Translations under genes and position numbers: made by a program
NCBI RefSeq assembly: GCF_014076415.1
Contig: NZ_CP043568.1
Location: 620,001-684,000, forward strand
Direction: 5' to 3'
Length of the DNA: 64,000 nucleotides
Source: Comamonas testosteroni
GTDB taxonomy: Bacteria > Pseudomonadota > Gammaproteobacteria > Burkholderiales > Burkholderiaceae_C
Part shown: positions 26,401-35,096 of the stretch, one piece after another
Layout of the letters: every line of letters starts with the position of its first letter
Position numbering within the stretch: the stretch's first letter is position 1
The notes under the pieces: generated by a model
Told to the model about the DNA's origin: nothing
Seen by the model: the letters and a program-made list of their open reading frames with translations, nothing else
Databases searched by the model: none

Positions 26401-29398
26401 CGTGGCCGAGGGCACGCCCGAGGAGGTGCGCCATGTGAAGGAATCGCACACGGCCCAGGCCTTGCGCGAATACGACCTGGCCATGGGCGTGGGCGGAGAG
26501 GCGGTGCGCGAAGTCGCTCCCATGCTCTACAAGCCCCAGCGCAAGGCCCAGGCCGAAAAGGCGCCGCAGGCCAAGAACGCGATCGAGATCGTCAATGCCA
26601 AGGAACACAACCTCAAGTCCCTGAGCGTGGATGTGCCGCGCGGCAAGTTCAATGTGGTGACCGGTGTCTCGGGTTCGGGCAAGTCCACGCTGGCTTTCGA
26701 CATCCTGTTCAACGAAGGCCAGCGCCGCTATCTCGAATCGCTCAATGCCTATGCGCGCTCCATCGTGCAGCCAGCGGGCCGTCCCGAGGTCGATGCGGTC
26801 TATGGCATACCGCCCACTGTGGCCATCGAGCAGCGCCTGTCGCGTGGCGGTCGCAAGTCCACGGTGGGCACGACCACCGAGGTCTGGCACTTTCTGCGCC
26901 TGCTCTATGTGAAGCTGGGCGTGCAGCACTGCATACACGACGATGCCATCGTGCAGCCGCAGACCGAGGAAAGCATTGCCGCGCAGCTGATGACGAATTT
27001 CCGCGGCCAGACCATAGGCCTCTTGAGCCCGCTGGTCGTCAACCGCAAGGGCGTCTATACCGAGCTGGCCGACTGGGCCAGACCCAAGGGCTACACGCAT
27101 CTGCGCGTGGACGGCGAGTTTCTGCCGACCACGGGCTTTCCGCGTATCGACCGCTTCAAGGAACACACCATCGAGCTGCCCGTGGCCAGCGTGACGGTGA
27201 CCGCGGCCAACGAGAAGGAGCTGCGCGGCCATCTGCGCCAGGCGCTGGAAATCGGCAAGGGCGTGCTGCATGTGCTGTCCGGCATCGAGAACCTGGCCGA
27301 CGCCATGCAGGGCGGCCGGAGCACGGCCGGCATCGGCGCGCTGCAGGTGTTCTCCACCCAGCGCGCCTGCCCGGTCTGCGCCACCAGCTATGCCGAGCTG
27401 GACCCGCGTCTGTTCTCCTACAACAGCAAGCATGGCTGGTGCCCCGATTGCGTGGGCACGGGTGTGAAGCTGACCAAGGACCAGCGCAAGGTCTATGACG
27501 ACACCTTGCTGGCCGACGACAATCGGGGCCGTGAGGTGAAGTTCGAGGGACAGGAAGTGGAGGACCTGGCCGAGGTGGAATGCCCCAAGTGCCAGGGCAC
27601 ACGTCTGAACCCTGTGGCGCGAGCCGTGAAGTTTCACGATGAGGCAATCACCGATATTGCCCAGCTGTCGGTCAGCGATGTGCGCCAATGGATACAGAGT
27701 CTGGAGCTTACGGGCCGCGAAGCCGATATTGCGCGCGATCTGATTCCCGAGATCCAGAGCCGTCTCGAATTCCTGGAAGAGGTCGGACTCAACTATCTGA
27801 CGCTGGACCGCGGCGCGCCCACGCTGAGCGGGGGCGAGGCCCAGCGCATCCGGCTGGCCGCGCAGCTGGGCAGCAATCTGCAAGGTGTCTGCTATGTGCT
27901 GGACGAACCCACCATCGGCCTGCATGCGCGCGACAACCAGATCCTGCTCAATGCCTTGCACAAGCTCGGTGACAAGGGCAACACGCTGGTGGTGGTGGAG
28001 CATGACGAAGACACGATTCGCCGCGCCGACCACGTGATCGATATCGGCCCCAGCGCCGGCATCCGCGGCGGCCGTCTGGTGGCCGAGGGCACGGTGGATG
28101 ACATCATGGCGGCCAAGGACTCGGTCACGGGGCGCTATCTGCTGCACGCCATGCGCCATCCCTTCAAGCCGCGTCTGTGGGTGGGGGAGGGCGAGCCTCC
28201 GGAAAAAACGGCTGCTATCAATGCAGAAGCTTCTGACGCTGGCGATATGGAAGTTTTAGATAAGAAACCATCCAAAGCCAAGAAAAAGAAAGCGGTAGCT
28301 GCTACTGAGAATGTGGTGCCGCAAGACAGCGACGTACTGCACTGGCTGACGGTGCTGGGCGCGAATCTGCACAATCTGCAGAGCGTGGAGGCGCGTGTTC
28401 CGCTCAAGCGGCTGGTGGCCGTGACCGGAGTTTCCGGCTCGGGCAAGTCCACGCTGGCGCGTGATGTGCTGCTGAGCAATGTGGCGGCCTGGGTGCAGCA
28501 GCGCTCGACCAAGGCCGGCCGCGATGCCATGGATGCCGGCAAGTCGCCGGCACTCGTGGGCTGCAAGGGGCTCAAGGGCTTCGAGACCATCGACCGCGTG
28601 CTCGAAGTCGACCAGACCCCGATCGGCAAGACGCCGCGCTCCTGCCCGGCGACCTATATCGGCTTCTGGGACACGATTCGCAAACTGTTTGCCGAGACCC
28701 TGGAGGCCAAGGCCCGCGGCTATGCGGCTGGCCGCTTCTCGTTCAACACGGGCGAAGGGCGTTGCCCGGCCTGCGAGGGCCAGGGCGTGCGCACCATCGA
28801 GATGAGCTTTCTGCCCGATGTCAAAGTGCCTTGCGAAGTCTGCCACGGCGCACGCTTCAACCCCGAGACGCTGGCCGTGAGCTGGCGCGGCAAGAGCATT
28901 GGCGATGTGCTGCAGATGGAGGTCGACGAGGCCGTCGAGTTCTTCGCCTCCATGCCCTCGATTGCCCATCCGCTGCAGTTGCTCAAGGACGTGGGGCTGG
29001 GCTATCTCACCCTGGGCCAGCCATCGCCCACGCTGTCGGGCGGCGAGGCCCAGCGCATCAAGCTGGTGACCGAGCTGACCAAGGTGCGCGACGATATCGG
29101 CCGGCGCGGACAGAAGTCTCCGCACACGCTGTACGTGCTTGACGAGCCCACCGTGGGCCTGCACATGGCCGATGTGGACAAGCTCATCCATGTGCTGCAC
29201 CGCCTTGTCGACGGCGGCCACAGCGTGGTGGTCATCGAGCATGACCTCGACGTGATTGCCGAGGCGGACTGGATCATCGATCTGGGCCCCGAAGGCGGCA
29301 AGGACGGCGGGCGCATCGTGGCCACGGGAACCCCCGAGGAGCTGGTGAAGATCGGCACCCACACCGGCAAGGCACTGGCGCCGGTGCTGGCGCGGTAA
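23462..29398 (+). CDS. uvrA: Double-length excinuclease ABC subunit A (fused UvrA-UvrA)
   Basis: UvrA finds bulky DNA lesions and loads UvrB. The normal protein is about 940 residues and works as a dimer. This one is 1978 residues and holds two complete UvrA modules. Four Walker A loops are visible: GPSGSGKSS near residue 33, and GVSGSGKST near 690, 1068 and 1655. Four LSGGE signatures are also present (one TLSGGEVQR and three TLSGGEAQR). Zinc-finger cysteine pairs occur in both halves, for example CPTCGGSG / CPDCNG and CPACEGQG / CEVCHG. A lysine-rich linker at about residues 1580-1620 lies inside the second module and derives from a type A repeat. The fusion may form an intramolecular dimer. 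I recall such long UvrA proteins in other Burkholderiales, so it is probably lineage-specific rather than unique. A separate standard uvrA may exist elsewhere. Confidence 0.93.
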   Translation: MTQGLIRIRGARQHNLRNLDIDIRTGELTVVTGPSGSGKSSLVFDTLYAEGQRRYVETFSAYARQFLDRMDKPAVDKVEGVPPAIAIDQTNPVRNSRSTVGTMTEINDHLKLLFARAAQLFDSRTALPVRHDTADSIYAELAQRCEAAGDPRIAITFPVELPANTSAEEVEQWLSASGFTKVQAEREVERAHAASDEAAKAKKKAKPAPEKIKVLDVIADRFRLGKAERSRAMEAIEVGLKRGSGRLTVYVLPESGVEAAEPELWKFSLGLHCPESNLTYQEPIPSLFSFNSAVGACDACRGFGRVIGVDWGLVIPNEKLTLRTGVIKPIQTPAWKEIQDDLMRHSEAEGIPRDTAWSKLTQAQKDWVIEGSPNWNGKWSQTWYGIRRFFEYLESKAYKMHIRVLLSKYRSYTECPSCGGARLKTESLLWRIGGKQAADAVLPPGDESGRYQRFMPQAVGWSREQLESLPGLCLHDLMRLPITRLRDFFAQLAPDNDAVKNDGEAQALRMLHAEVMTRLQYLCDVGIGYLTLDRQSRTLSGGEVQRINLTTALGTSLVNTLFVLDEPSIGLHPRDMERITEAMQRLRDAGNTLVVVEHDPAVMFAADRMIDMGPGPGARGGQIVFDGTPEDLRKADTLTGAYLGGRKQVGFGLKRMVTESTPRLILEGAREHNLRDISVDFPLQRLVTITGVSGSGKSTLIQDVLVPALMRHFGKPTDAAGAFERLLGADHLADVMFVDQSPIGKTARSNPVSYVGAWDAIRELFAVAPLSRQRGYTAAKFSFNSGDGRCPTCGGSGFEHVEMQFLSDVYLRCPDCNGTRYRPEILEVKIERNGQPLNVADVLELTVAEAALLFAQDRDVIRALQPIVDVGLEYVKLGQPVPTLSGGEAQRLKLAGFLAEAAKAQSKSRQSLAKKGTLFLFDEPTTGLHFEDIAKLMRALRKLLEAGHSLIVIEHNLDVIRASDWLIDLGPEGGDGGGLIVAEGTPEEVRHVKESHTAQALREYDLAMGVGGEAVREVAPMLYKPQRKAQAEKAPQAKNAIEIVNAKEHNLKSLSVDVPRGKFNVVTGVSGSGKSTLAFDILFNEGQRRYLESLNAYARSIVQPAGRPEVDAVYGIPPTVAIEQRLSRGGRKSTVGTTTEVWHFLRLLYVKLGVQHCIHDDAIVQPQTEESIAAQLMTNFRGQTIGLLSPLVVNRKGVYTELADWARPKGYTHLRVDGEFLPTTGFPRIDRFKEHTIELPVASVTVTAANEKELRGHLRQALEIGKGVLHVLSGIENLADAMQGGRSTAGIGALQVFSTQRACPVCATSYAELDPRLFSYNSKHGWCPDCVGTGVKLTKDQRKVYDDTLLADDNRGREVKFEGQEVEDLAEVECPKCQGTRLNPVARAVKFHDEAITDIAQLSVSDVRQWIQSLELTGREADIARDLIPEIQSRLEFLEEVGLNYLTLDRGAPTLSGGEAQRIRLAAQLGSNLQGVCYVLDEPTIGLHARDNQILLNALHKLGDKGNTLVVVEHDEDTIRRADHVIDIGPSAGIRGGRLVAEGTVDDIMAAKDSVTGRYLLHAMRHPFKPRLWVGEGEPPEKTAAINAEASDAGDMEVLDKKPSKAKKKKAVAATENVVPQDSDVLHWLTVLGANLHNLQSVEARVPLKRLVAVTGVSGSGKSTLARDVLLSNVAAWVQQRSTKAGRDAMDAGKSPALVGCKGLKGFETIDRVLEVDQTPIGKTPRSCPATYIGFWDTIRKLFAETLEAKARGYAAGRFSFNTGEGRCPACEGQGVRTIEMSFLPDVKVPCEVCHGARFNPETLAVSWRGKSIGDVLQMEVDEAVEFFASMPSIAHPLQLLKDVGLGYLTLGQPSPTLSGGEAQRIKLVTELTKVRDDIGRRGQKSPHTLYVLDEPTVGLHMADVDKLIHVLHRLVDGGHSVVVIEHDLDVIAEADWIIDLGPEGGKDGGRIVATGTPEELVKIGTHTGKALAPVLAR
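28204..28312. repeat. Type A element copy inside the uvrA coding sequence
   Basis: Bases 28226-28241 (GAAGCTTCTGACGCTG) match the arm of the 6238-6335 copy at 14 of 16 positions. Bases 28290-28306 (AAGCGGTAGCTGCTACT) match the arm of the 43203-43297 copy (43273-43289) at 15 of 17. The stretch is visibly more AT-rich than the flanking uvrA code and is read as a Lys/Ala-rich linker. Confidence 0.6.
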
Positions 29399-29413
29399 GA
29401 GGCGGCGCGCACC

Positions 29414-30175
29414 ATGTCCTTCTCGCGCAGCAACTTTCCTGCACCGGCGGAGCTGGCCGCCTCGCGTGTCGCGTGGATGGCGCAGATCGCGCACCCACCG
29501 CTGCCGCCGGCGGTGCAGGCCTGGATGATGTGGGCGCGTGGCTGGAAGGATGCGCTGCCATGGCTGCAGCTTCCTGCATGGCGTGAAGGCGCGGGCAACT
29601 GGCTCGCGATGCAGCGCGCCACCGATACGGCTGGGCTGTGGTCTCAGACTGGTGAGTACCGCTTCGGCCTGGACCTCAAGGCCAGCACGCCCGGTGATCT
29701 GCGCTGGATCGATGGCGCGGTGGCGGATGGCTGGAGCCCGCACTGGCTGGTGCTGAGCCATGGCCTGGATGGCGACCCGCTGATCGGTGACATGAGCCGG
29801 CCCGAAGTGCCTGTGCTGTGGAAGTGGCATGACGAGCCGCACCGCGCGGCCAGGCCATTGTTCGCCTCGCTCGAGGAGTTGATGGCGCATGTGCAGGCCA
29901 AGGCAGCCAAAGCGCCACTGGTGCCGCTTGAAACGCGCTCTTCCACCATCTTCTACACCGTGCGCCTGCTGGAGCTGGGGCCCGACCCGGCCAGGGTCAT
30001 GCTGGCGCTCAGGAAAATCTTCACGACGCTGTCTGCGCAGGAGCTGCTGAAACTCAAGACCAGGCTGCCGCTGACGCTGCTGGACGATAGCGTCAGCGCC
30101 TTGCAAAAGGACCGCCTGGTGCAGAATTTCGGGGGGCTGGGTGCGCGCGTGGAAGTGAGTGAACGTCGCTTGTAG
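29414..30175 (+). CDS. SUKH-like protein with an L7/L12 C-terminal-like domain
   Basis: A 253-residue protein I cannot match to a named family with certainty. Residues ~85-160 (VLSHGLDGDPLIGDMSRPEV, then PVLWKWHDE and LFASLEELMAHV) resemble the second half of SMI1/KNR4 (SUKH) domains, many of which are toxin-immunity or regulatory proteins. Residues ~178-250 follow the bL12 C-terminal pattern (FxVxLLELG, VMLALRKI, LPLTLLDDSVS, LGARVEV). It starts 15 bp after the uvrA stop, so it is probably co-transcribed. Domain calls are by eye. The combination could be an immunity or translation-linked protein, and the function is unknown. Confidence 0.6.
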   Translation: MSFSRSNFPAPAELAASRVAWMAQIAHPPLPPAVQAWMMWARGWKDALPWLQLPAWREGAGNWLAMQRATDTAGLWSQTGEYRFGLDLKASTPGDLRWIDGAVADGWSPHWLVLSHGLDGDPLIGDMSRPEVPVLWKWHDEPHRAARPLFASLEELMAHVQAKAAKAPLVPLETRSSTIFYTVRLLELGPDPARVMLALRKIFTTLSAQELLKLKTRLPLTLLDDSVSALQKDRLVQNFGGLGARVEVSERRL

Positions 30176-30275
30176 CGCGCACGCTCATGGTGTTCATGAG
30201 TCAGCGGCACCGATTTCTGATCGAAAAAAAGGCCCCCGTGATGCACGCAGGCCTTGTGGTCCAGCACAGCCCGCT

Positions 30276-30413
30276 TTACTGGAATCCCTGCGTATGCGGC
30301 AGCCAGGTGGACAGTGCCAGGATGAAGGTCAGCAGGCACAGCACGACGAAGTGTGCCAGCAGGAACAGCGGCATCTCGCGCGTCAGCTCGGTGATGGACA
30401 CCCGCGTGGACAC
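30276..30413 (-). pseudogene. 3' fragment of a dctM-like TRAP permease gene (fragment A)
   Basis: The reverse strand encodes the last ~45 residues of a DctM protein (VSTRVSITELTREMPLFLLA, through to LPHTQGFQ and a stop). The match to the intact dctM at 39889-40027 is about 93% by hand count (10 differences over ~139 bases). The upstream part is missing and is replaced by a piece of uvrA sequence. Together with fragment B at 34602 it frames the intervening three genes. Confidence 0.85.
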
Positions 30414-30479
30414 GGGAACCTCCGAGGCGCTGGTCAGCATCGGCACCCACACCGGCAAGGCACTGGCGCCGGTGCTGGC
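30411..30479 (+). repeat. Duplicated piece of the uvrA 3' end
   Basis: These 69 bases match 29323-29391 (the last codons of uvrA) with about five differences, encoding [15 protein letters not shown] in both places. The copy is joined directly to dctM fragment A, and the junction shares a short GG-CACGG sequence with both parents. Confidence 0.85.
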
Positions 30480-30544
30480 CAGAGGCTGATGTCGTGGTGT
30501 GGGGCAATACTCTGTCGGGTATTGCCCCGTCTCCGGATCGACGT

Positions 30545-31882
30545 TCAAGCGCTTCTGTACGTGCTTGCCGGGCGAGTGTCGGGCTGGCTTTCAGCCTGCG
30601 CTTGCGGGCTGCGGCCTATGGACATGGCGCACAAGGCGGAGACCAGGCCGGCAAACAGGACGTACAGGCAGATCAGCCAGGGCGAGCCGTCACCTGCCTT
30701 GATCAGGCTGGTCGCGATGATGGGAGTGATGCCCGCCGCAAAGATGCCCGAGAACTGATAGACGAAGGAGATGCTGGTGTAGCGAACCTTGGCGTCGAAA
30801 AGGTCGCAGAAAAGCGCTGCTTCCGGACCATAGACCGATGCATAAAGCACGCCAAACGGAATGACGATGGCAGCCCAGATCAGCATCGCATTGCCGTTGC
30901 TATTCGTCATCAGCCAGAAGGCTGGAAAGGCCGAGATGGCGGTAATGAGTGAGCCCCACATGTAGGTGCGGGCACGTCCCAGTCTGTCCGACATGCGGCC
31001 AAAGAACGGGATGGTCACGCACATCACTACGGCCGCCAGCATCACGCCCATCAGCGCATCGGTGCGCGATATCTTCACAGTGTTGGTCAGGTAGCTGATG
31101 GAAAACACGCCGAAGACGTTGAAGAACACACCGTCGATATAACGGGCCCCCATGCCCTTGAGCACGTTGCCGGGATAGCGGCGCATCATGTCAAAAAAGG
31201 GAATAGCCGTTTCCGCGTTGCGCTCCTTGACGGCAGCAAATTCCGGTGTCTCCTTCACGTGCAGGCGGATGTACATGCCTACCAGTACCATCAGTCCCGA
31301 TATCAGGAAGGCGATGCGCCAGCCCCAGGCCATGAACTGCTCGTCGGTGCACAGCCAGGACAGCAGTGCCACGACGCCCGATGCCATGAACAAGCCTATG
31401 GCCAGACCGATCTGAGGCAGTGAAGCGTAGAAGCCTTGCTGGTTCTTGGGCGCATATTCATAGGCCATCAACACGGCTCCGCCCCATTCTCCGCCTAGCC
31501 CTATGCCTTGCGCGATGCGCAGCAGCAACAGCAGGATTGGCGCGGCTATGCCGATTTGCGCGTAGGTCGGAGTCAGTCCGATGAGAAAGGTCGAAACGCC
31601 CATGATCATGAGGGTGATGACCAGCATGCTCTTGCGTCCGATCTTGTCGCCGAAGTGCCCGAAAATGATGCCTCCAAGAGGCCGGGTGACAAAGCCGACG
31701 GCGAATGTGCTGTAGGCCAGCAGGGTGGAGATCAGCGGATCTTCCCCAGGAAAGTAGAGCTTGCTGAACACGATGCCGGCGACTACGCCGTACAGAAAGA
31801 AGTCATACCACTCGATGGTGGCTCCGATCAGTGCGGAGGTGACTACCTTACGAACGACCTTGGGATCACTGTCTTTTGCCAT
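30545..31882 (-). CDS. MHS-family MFS transporter
   Basis: A 445-residue proton-coupled symporter. Signature residues are IGATIEWYDFFLYG near 19-32, GHFGDKIGRKSML, and GLGGEWGGAVLMAYEYAP near 135-152. It has twelve predicted membrane segments and ends in a short hydrophilic tail. It belongs to the inserted three-gene block and is transcribed in the same direction as the GMC oxidoreductase, 44 bp downstream of that gene, so it likely imports that enzyme's substrate or a precursor. Confidence 0.88.
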   Translation of the reverse strand: MAKDSDPKVVRKVVTSALIGATIEWYDFFLYGVVAGIVFSKLYFPGEDPLISTLLAYSTFAVGFVTRPLGGIIFGHFGDKIGRKSMLVITLMIMGVSTFLIGLTPTYAQIGIAAPILLLLLRIAQGIGLGGEWGGAVLMAYEYAPKNQQGFYASLPQIGLAIGLFMASGVVALLSWLCTDEQFMAWGWRIAFLISGLMVLVGMYIRLHVKETPEFAAVKERNAETAIPFFDMMRRYPGNVLKGMGARYIDGVFFNVFGVFSISYLTNTVKISRTDALMGVMLAAVVMCVTIPFFGRMSDRLGRARTYMWGSLITAISAFPAFWLMTNSNGNAMLIWAAIVIPFGVLYASVYGPEAALFCDLFDAKVRYTSISFVYQFSGIFAAGITPIIATSLIKAGDGSPWLICLYVLFAGLVSALCAMSIGRSPQAQAESQPDTRPASTYRSA

Positions 31883-31926
31883 GATGTCTCCTGGTGTCTT
31901 GTCGCGTGGTTTGAACCTTCAAGCAG

Positions 31927-33573
31927 TCATGCGACTTGAAACTGCCTTGCGTCTTCATGGATCAGGTCGGCGGCTTTTTCGGCAATCATCACGACGGGGG
32001 CATTGGTGTTGCCCGAAACCAGTGTCGGCATGATCGAACAATCAACCACACGCAGCCCTTGGATGCCGTGGACGCGCAAGCGCGCGTCCACCACAGCCAT
32101 AGGGTCCTGGGCCAGGCCCATGCGACAGGTGCCGCTGGGGTGGAAGATCGTGGCGCCGTTATCGCGGCAGAACTCCAGCAACTCCTCATCACTTTGCGTC
32201 TGTGGACCGGGCTTGACTTCGCGTTTGACATATGGAGCCATGGCTGCAGATTGCGCGATCTGTCTGGCTGAGCGAATGGCGGCCACGTTGGTGCGTTGAT
32301 CGAGTTCCGTGCTCAGGTAGTTGGGCTGCATGGATGGCGCGGCAAAAGGATCTGTGGAGCGAATACGCACATGGCCGCGAGACTCGGGGCGCAACTGACA
32401 CACTGACATGGTGAATCCCGAGTAAGGGTGGACCTTGCCGCCGGCCATGTCCGCAGAGAGCGTGGACACATGAAACTGGATGTCTGGTGTGATGGCGACG
32501 GGGCTGCCGTCGGCATTCTTGAGGGCCCGCATGAAGCACCCGCCCTGATTGATACCGACGGCCAGGGGACCCGAGCGGTAGAAAAGCCATTCCAGCCCCA
32601 GTCGCGTCGTACCAACCCAGGAGTTCAATTGATCGTTGGTGGTGATCGGTTTGCTGCACTCGTAGCTCAGACGGATCTGCAAATGGTCTTGCAGGTTTTC
32701 ACCCACGCCAGGCAGTTCGTGCACGACTGGAATTCCGAGGCTTTGCAGCAGTGTGCGAGGTCCTATGCCTGACAGCTGCAAGAGCTGGGGCGATTGAATG
32801 GCTCCGGCGGACAAGATGACCTCTGCATGGGCCATTGCCTTGCGCATCCGGCCGTTCTGGCGAAAGTCCACGCCTATGGCCCGTTTGCCACGCATGATCA
32901 GTCCGGTGGCCATGGCATCGGTCTCAATATGCAGATTGGGACGCTTGCGGGCGGGGCCCAGATAGCCCTTGGCGGTGCTGCAGCGCAAGCCCTTGCTCGT
33001 GGTGAGTTGGTAGTAGCCGGCACCTTCTTGCTGCTGCCCGTTGAAGTCACTCGTGCGTGGGACGCCGATCTGCTCGGCGCCGGCAATAAAGGCTTCAATC
33101 AGCTCATGCCTGGCCCCGATGTCCGAGACCTTGAGCGGGCCGGCTGCGCCATGGAAGTCGACCGCGCCTCTTGCATTGCCTTCTGACTTGATGAAGTAGG
33201 GCAGCACATCCTCATAGGACCAGCCTGGGTTGCCCAGCGCGGCCCAGTGATCGTAGTCCTGTGCCTGGCCTCGCACGTAGATCAGGCCGTTGATGGAACT
33301 GCTTCCACCCAAGGTCTTGCCCCTAGGCCAATAGATTCTTCGTCCGTTCATATTGGGGTCGGGGTCTGTCTCGAAACGCCAGTTGTATTGAGGGCTCCAC
33401 ATGGTCTTGCCATAACCGATGGGCAAGTGGATCCAGACAGATCTGTCGGGAGGCCCTGCCTCCAGCAGCAGGACCTTGTTGTCGGGGTCTTCGGAAAGTC
33501 GTGCCGCGAGAACGCATCCGGCAGAGCCGGCGCCGACGATGACGTAGTCATAACTTGCGATCGCATCTGACAC
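31927..33573 (-). CDS. GMC-family FAD-dependent oxidoreductase (choline/alcohol dehydrogenase-like)
   Basis: A 548-residue flavoprotein. The dinucleotide motif is DYVIVGAGSAGCVLAARLSE (residues ~9-28). GMC signature 1 is GGSSSINGLIYVRGQ (~88-102), and signature 2 is GAIQSPQLLQLSGIGP (~257-272). The C-terminal catalytic region has GATIFHPSGTCRMG and VSGNTNAPVVMIAEK. It oxidises an alcohol group. Choline, polyethylene glycol or other aliphatic alcohols are possible substrates. It is divergent from an IclR gene and probably controlled by it. Confidence 0.9.
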   Translation of the reverse strand: MSDAIASYDYVIVGAGSAGCVLAARLSEDPDNKVLLLEAGPPDRSVWIHLPIGYGKTMWSPQYNWRFETDPDPNMNGRRIYWPRGKTLGGSSSINGLIYVRGQAQDYDHWAALGNPGWSYEDVLPYFIKSEGNARGAVDFHGAAGPLKVSDIGARHELIEAFIAGAEQIGVPRTSDFNGQQQEGAGYYQLTTSKGLRCSTAKGYLGPARKRPNLHIETDAMATGLIMRGKRAIGVDFRQNGRMRKAMAHAEVILSAGAIQSPQLLQLSGIGPRTLLQSLGIPVVHELPGVGENLQDHLQIRLSYECSKPITTNDQLNSWVGTTRLGLEWLFYRSGPLAVGINQGGCFMRALKNADGSPVAITPDIQFHVSTLSADMAGGKVHPYSGFTMSVCQLRPESRGHVRIRSTDPFAAPSMQPNYLSTELDQRTNVAAIRSARQIAQSAAMAPYVKREVKPGPQTQSDEELLEFCRDNGATIFHPSGTCRMGLAQDPMAVVDARLRVHGIQGLRVVDCSIMPTLVSGNTNAPVVMIAEKAADLIHEDARQFQVA

Positions 33574-33600
33574 AGAAAATCTCCTTTTGTTCTGCTAAGG

Positions 33601-33615
33601 GGAACTATTTGTTCC
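33601..33615. promoter_or_regulatory. Candidate IclR operator between the GMC and IclR genes
   Basis: A perfect palindrome, GGAAC-TATTT-GTTCC, lies 28 bases upstream of the GMC start. A further GTGGAAC half-site follows at about 33621. IclR-family operators are often short inverted repeats of this kind. The link to the adjacent regulator is inference. Confidence 0.55.
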
Positions 33616-33737
33616 TTTTGGTGGAACTCTAAATGCGTGATTGCCCGCTGCAATCAGCGCTTTCCCTTGCTGGTGTAAATACCGGGACGCATGGGCTTTC
33701 AACTGGCGTATCCGCGAGCTGTGCCATCATTCCTGTC

Positions 33738-34538
33738 ATGCCTGTAGCAATTCCACAAAGTGCTTCCGATGCCGCACAGCCCTCCCAGGAAGATCCCAGC
33801 TCAATGTCGGACCGTGCGCTCGCGGTGCTCGATTACGTGACCCAAAGCAGCGAACCTCCTGGGCTGATGGAAATTGCCAATGCGCTGCACTTTCCCAAGG
33901 CCACAGCTTCGCGTTTGTGCTCGGGATTGGAGTCGCGGCAGTGGCTGACGCGGCACGAGGGGGATCGCAGTTTTGCGCCAGGTCCGCGCTTGCTCAGTCT
34001 TGCGGTGAAAGCCCTGCAATGCGATCCGCGCCAGGCTTTGCGCCATGAGGTTTTGTCCCAGCTGGTGCAGACCTTGGGTGAGACCTGCAACCTCACGGTT
34101 CTTGATGGAACCCGTGTACGTTATCTGGACCGGGTGGAGACGCATTGGCCCTTGCGCATGCAACTGGAAGTCGGGTCCCTGGTGCCTTTGCATGCGACAG
34201 CCAGCGGCAAGCTTTTCCTCGCGCATATGGCTGATCAGCGTCGTCAGGCCGTGCTGGAAAACCTGCTGCTGACGCCTTGTACGTCACGCACCTTGCAATC
34301 AGCCGAGGCATTGGCCCAACAGGTCCAGCAGATTCAAGCGCTTGGCTATGCCTGCGACCGTGAAGAGTTCATGCTGGGAATGATTGCCGTGGCCGTACCG
34401 ATCAAGGACGACAAAGGCCTGTGCCGTGCAGCGCTGGCGGTGCACGCGCCGCAGGCACGCATGTCTCTGGAGCAGGCGCTCACGGGCTTGCCGCATTTGC
34501 AGGCTGCTGCACAGCGCATGGGCAAGCTCTTGTTCTAG
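33738..34538 (+). CDS. IclR-family transcriptional regulator
   Basis: A 266-residue regulator with an N-terminal winged helix (ALAVLDYVTQSSEPPGLMEI, then ALHFPKATASRLCSGLE, residues ~30-80) and an IclR effector domain (~95-260), including DRVETHWPLRMQLEVGSLVP and LHATASGKLFLA. The ATG at 33738 is chosen because the upstream 35 in-frame codons look non-coding. An internal ATG at 33804 (MSDRALAVL) is also possible. It is divergent from the GMC/MHS pair, which it presumably regulates. Confidence 0.85.
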   Translation: MPVAIPQSASDAAQPSQEDPSSMSDRALAVLDYVTQSSEPPGLMEIANALHFPKATASRLCSGLESRQWLTRHEGDRSFAPGPRLLSLAVKALQCDPRQALRHEVLSQLVQTLGETCNLTVLDGTRVRYLDRVETHWPLRMQLEVGSLVPLHATASGKLFLAHMADQRRQAVLENLLLTPCTSRTLQSAEALAQQVQQIQALGYACDREEFMLGMIAVAVPIKDDKGLCRAALAVHAPQARMSLEQALTGLPHLQAAAQRMGKLLF

Positions 34539-35096
34539 TGCCGGCATTGAACGCACGGGGCGCGATCCGCTGGACGCGGTCGTCGCAGCACAGGGCCACC
34601 CGGCGAAGTGTGTGGGATCGATGCCCAGGCTGAAGGCGATGGGCGCGAGAATGGGCACCAGAATCATCACGCCGGGCAACGGCTCCATGAAGATGCCGAA
34701 GACCAGCAGCAGAATGTTCATGGCACACATGAGCTGGCGCATGGCATGGTGCCATGCTCTTGAAGATCCCGCCCAAGGACCGGCCCCCTCAAGCAGGGTT
34801 ATCTTCCGCACGGAAGCAGCGTCCGGTGCGATGCGCCGTGAACCTGCCCGTGGGGCAGGAACGACGCTTGCGTTCGCATGCCGCACGGCCTCAGCAGATC
34901 CCCAGGCTTGCGCAATGACAGAGCGCCGCCGACGAAGCTCAGGGCGATTTTCCATCAATGTAAGTATTGTGCAACGCAGGGGCGGGAGGCCGGCTGCGTC
35001 AGCCCCAAAACGGGTGGCCCGCTCAATAATGGCAGACTGAAAAGAGCGGCGCCACCAGGTTCGGATGCATGGTTGCTCCGGGTAAGCCGCTGATCT
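34539..35096. other. 558-bp gap without an intact gene
   Basis: It contains dctM fragment B (34602-34725) and a perfect 7-bp hairpin, CCTGCCC (34843-34849) and GGGCAGG (34853-34859), with a 3-base loop. The rest shows no reading frame with recognisable similarity. It reads like debris from rearrangement plus the upstream region of the NRPS gene. No convincing promoter or ribosome site could be picked for the NRPS start at 35097. Confidence 0.6.
34602..34725 (-). pseudogene. Internal fragment of a dctM-like gene (fragment B)
   Basis: These 124 bases match 40099-40222 of the intact dctM with two differences and encode MNILLLVFGIFMEPLPGVMI plus the next ~20 residues. In protein order it precedes fragment A. 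Only about 24 DctM residues lie between the two pieces. Neither flank matches dctM, so it is not a functional gene. Confidence 0.9.

Noticed and set aside
25772..28159. 795-residue reverse-strand frame inside uvrA
   Set aside because: Antisense shadow with biased composition and no motifs. The forward strand encodes UvrA throughout.
28256..30106. 616-residue reverse-strand frame across uvrA and the SUKH-like gene
   Set aside because: Overlaps two supported genes on the other strand and has shadow-type composition.
30187..30489. 100-residue forward frame ending like UvrA
   Set aside because: It is only the copied uvrA tail joined to antisense dctM sequence. There is no plausible start or fold.
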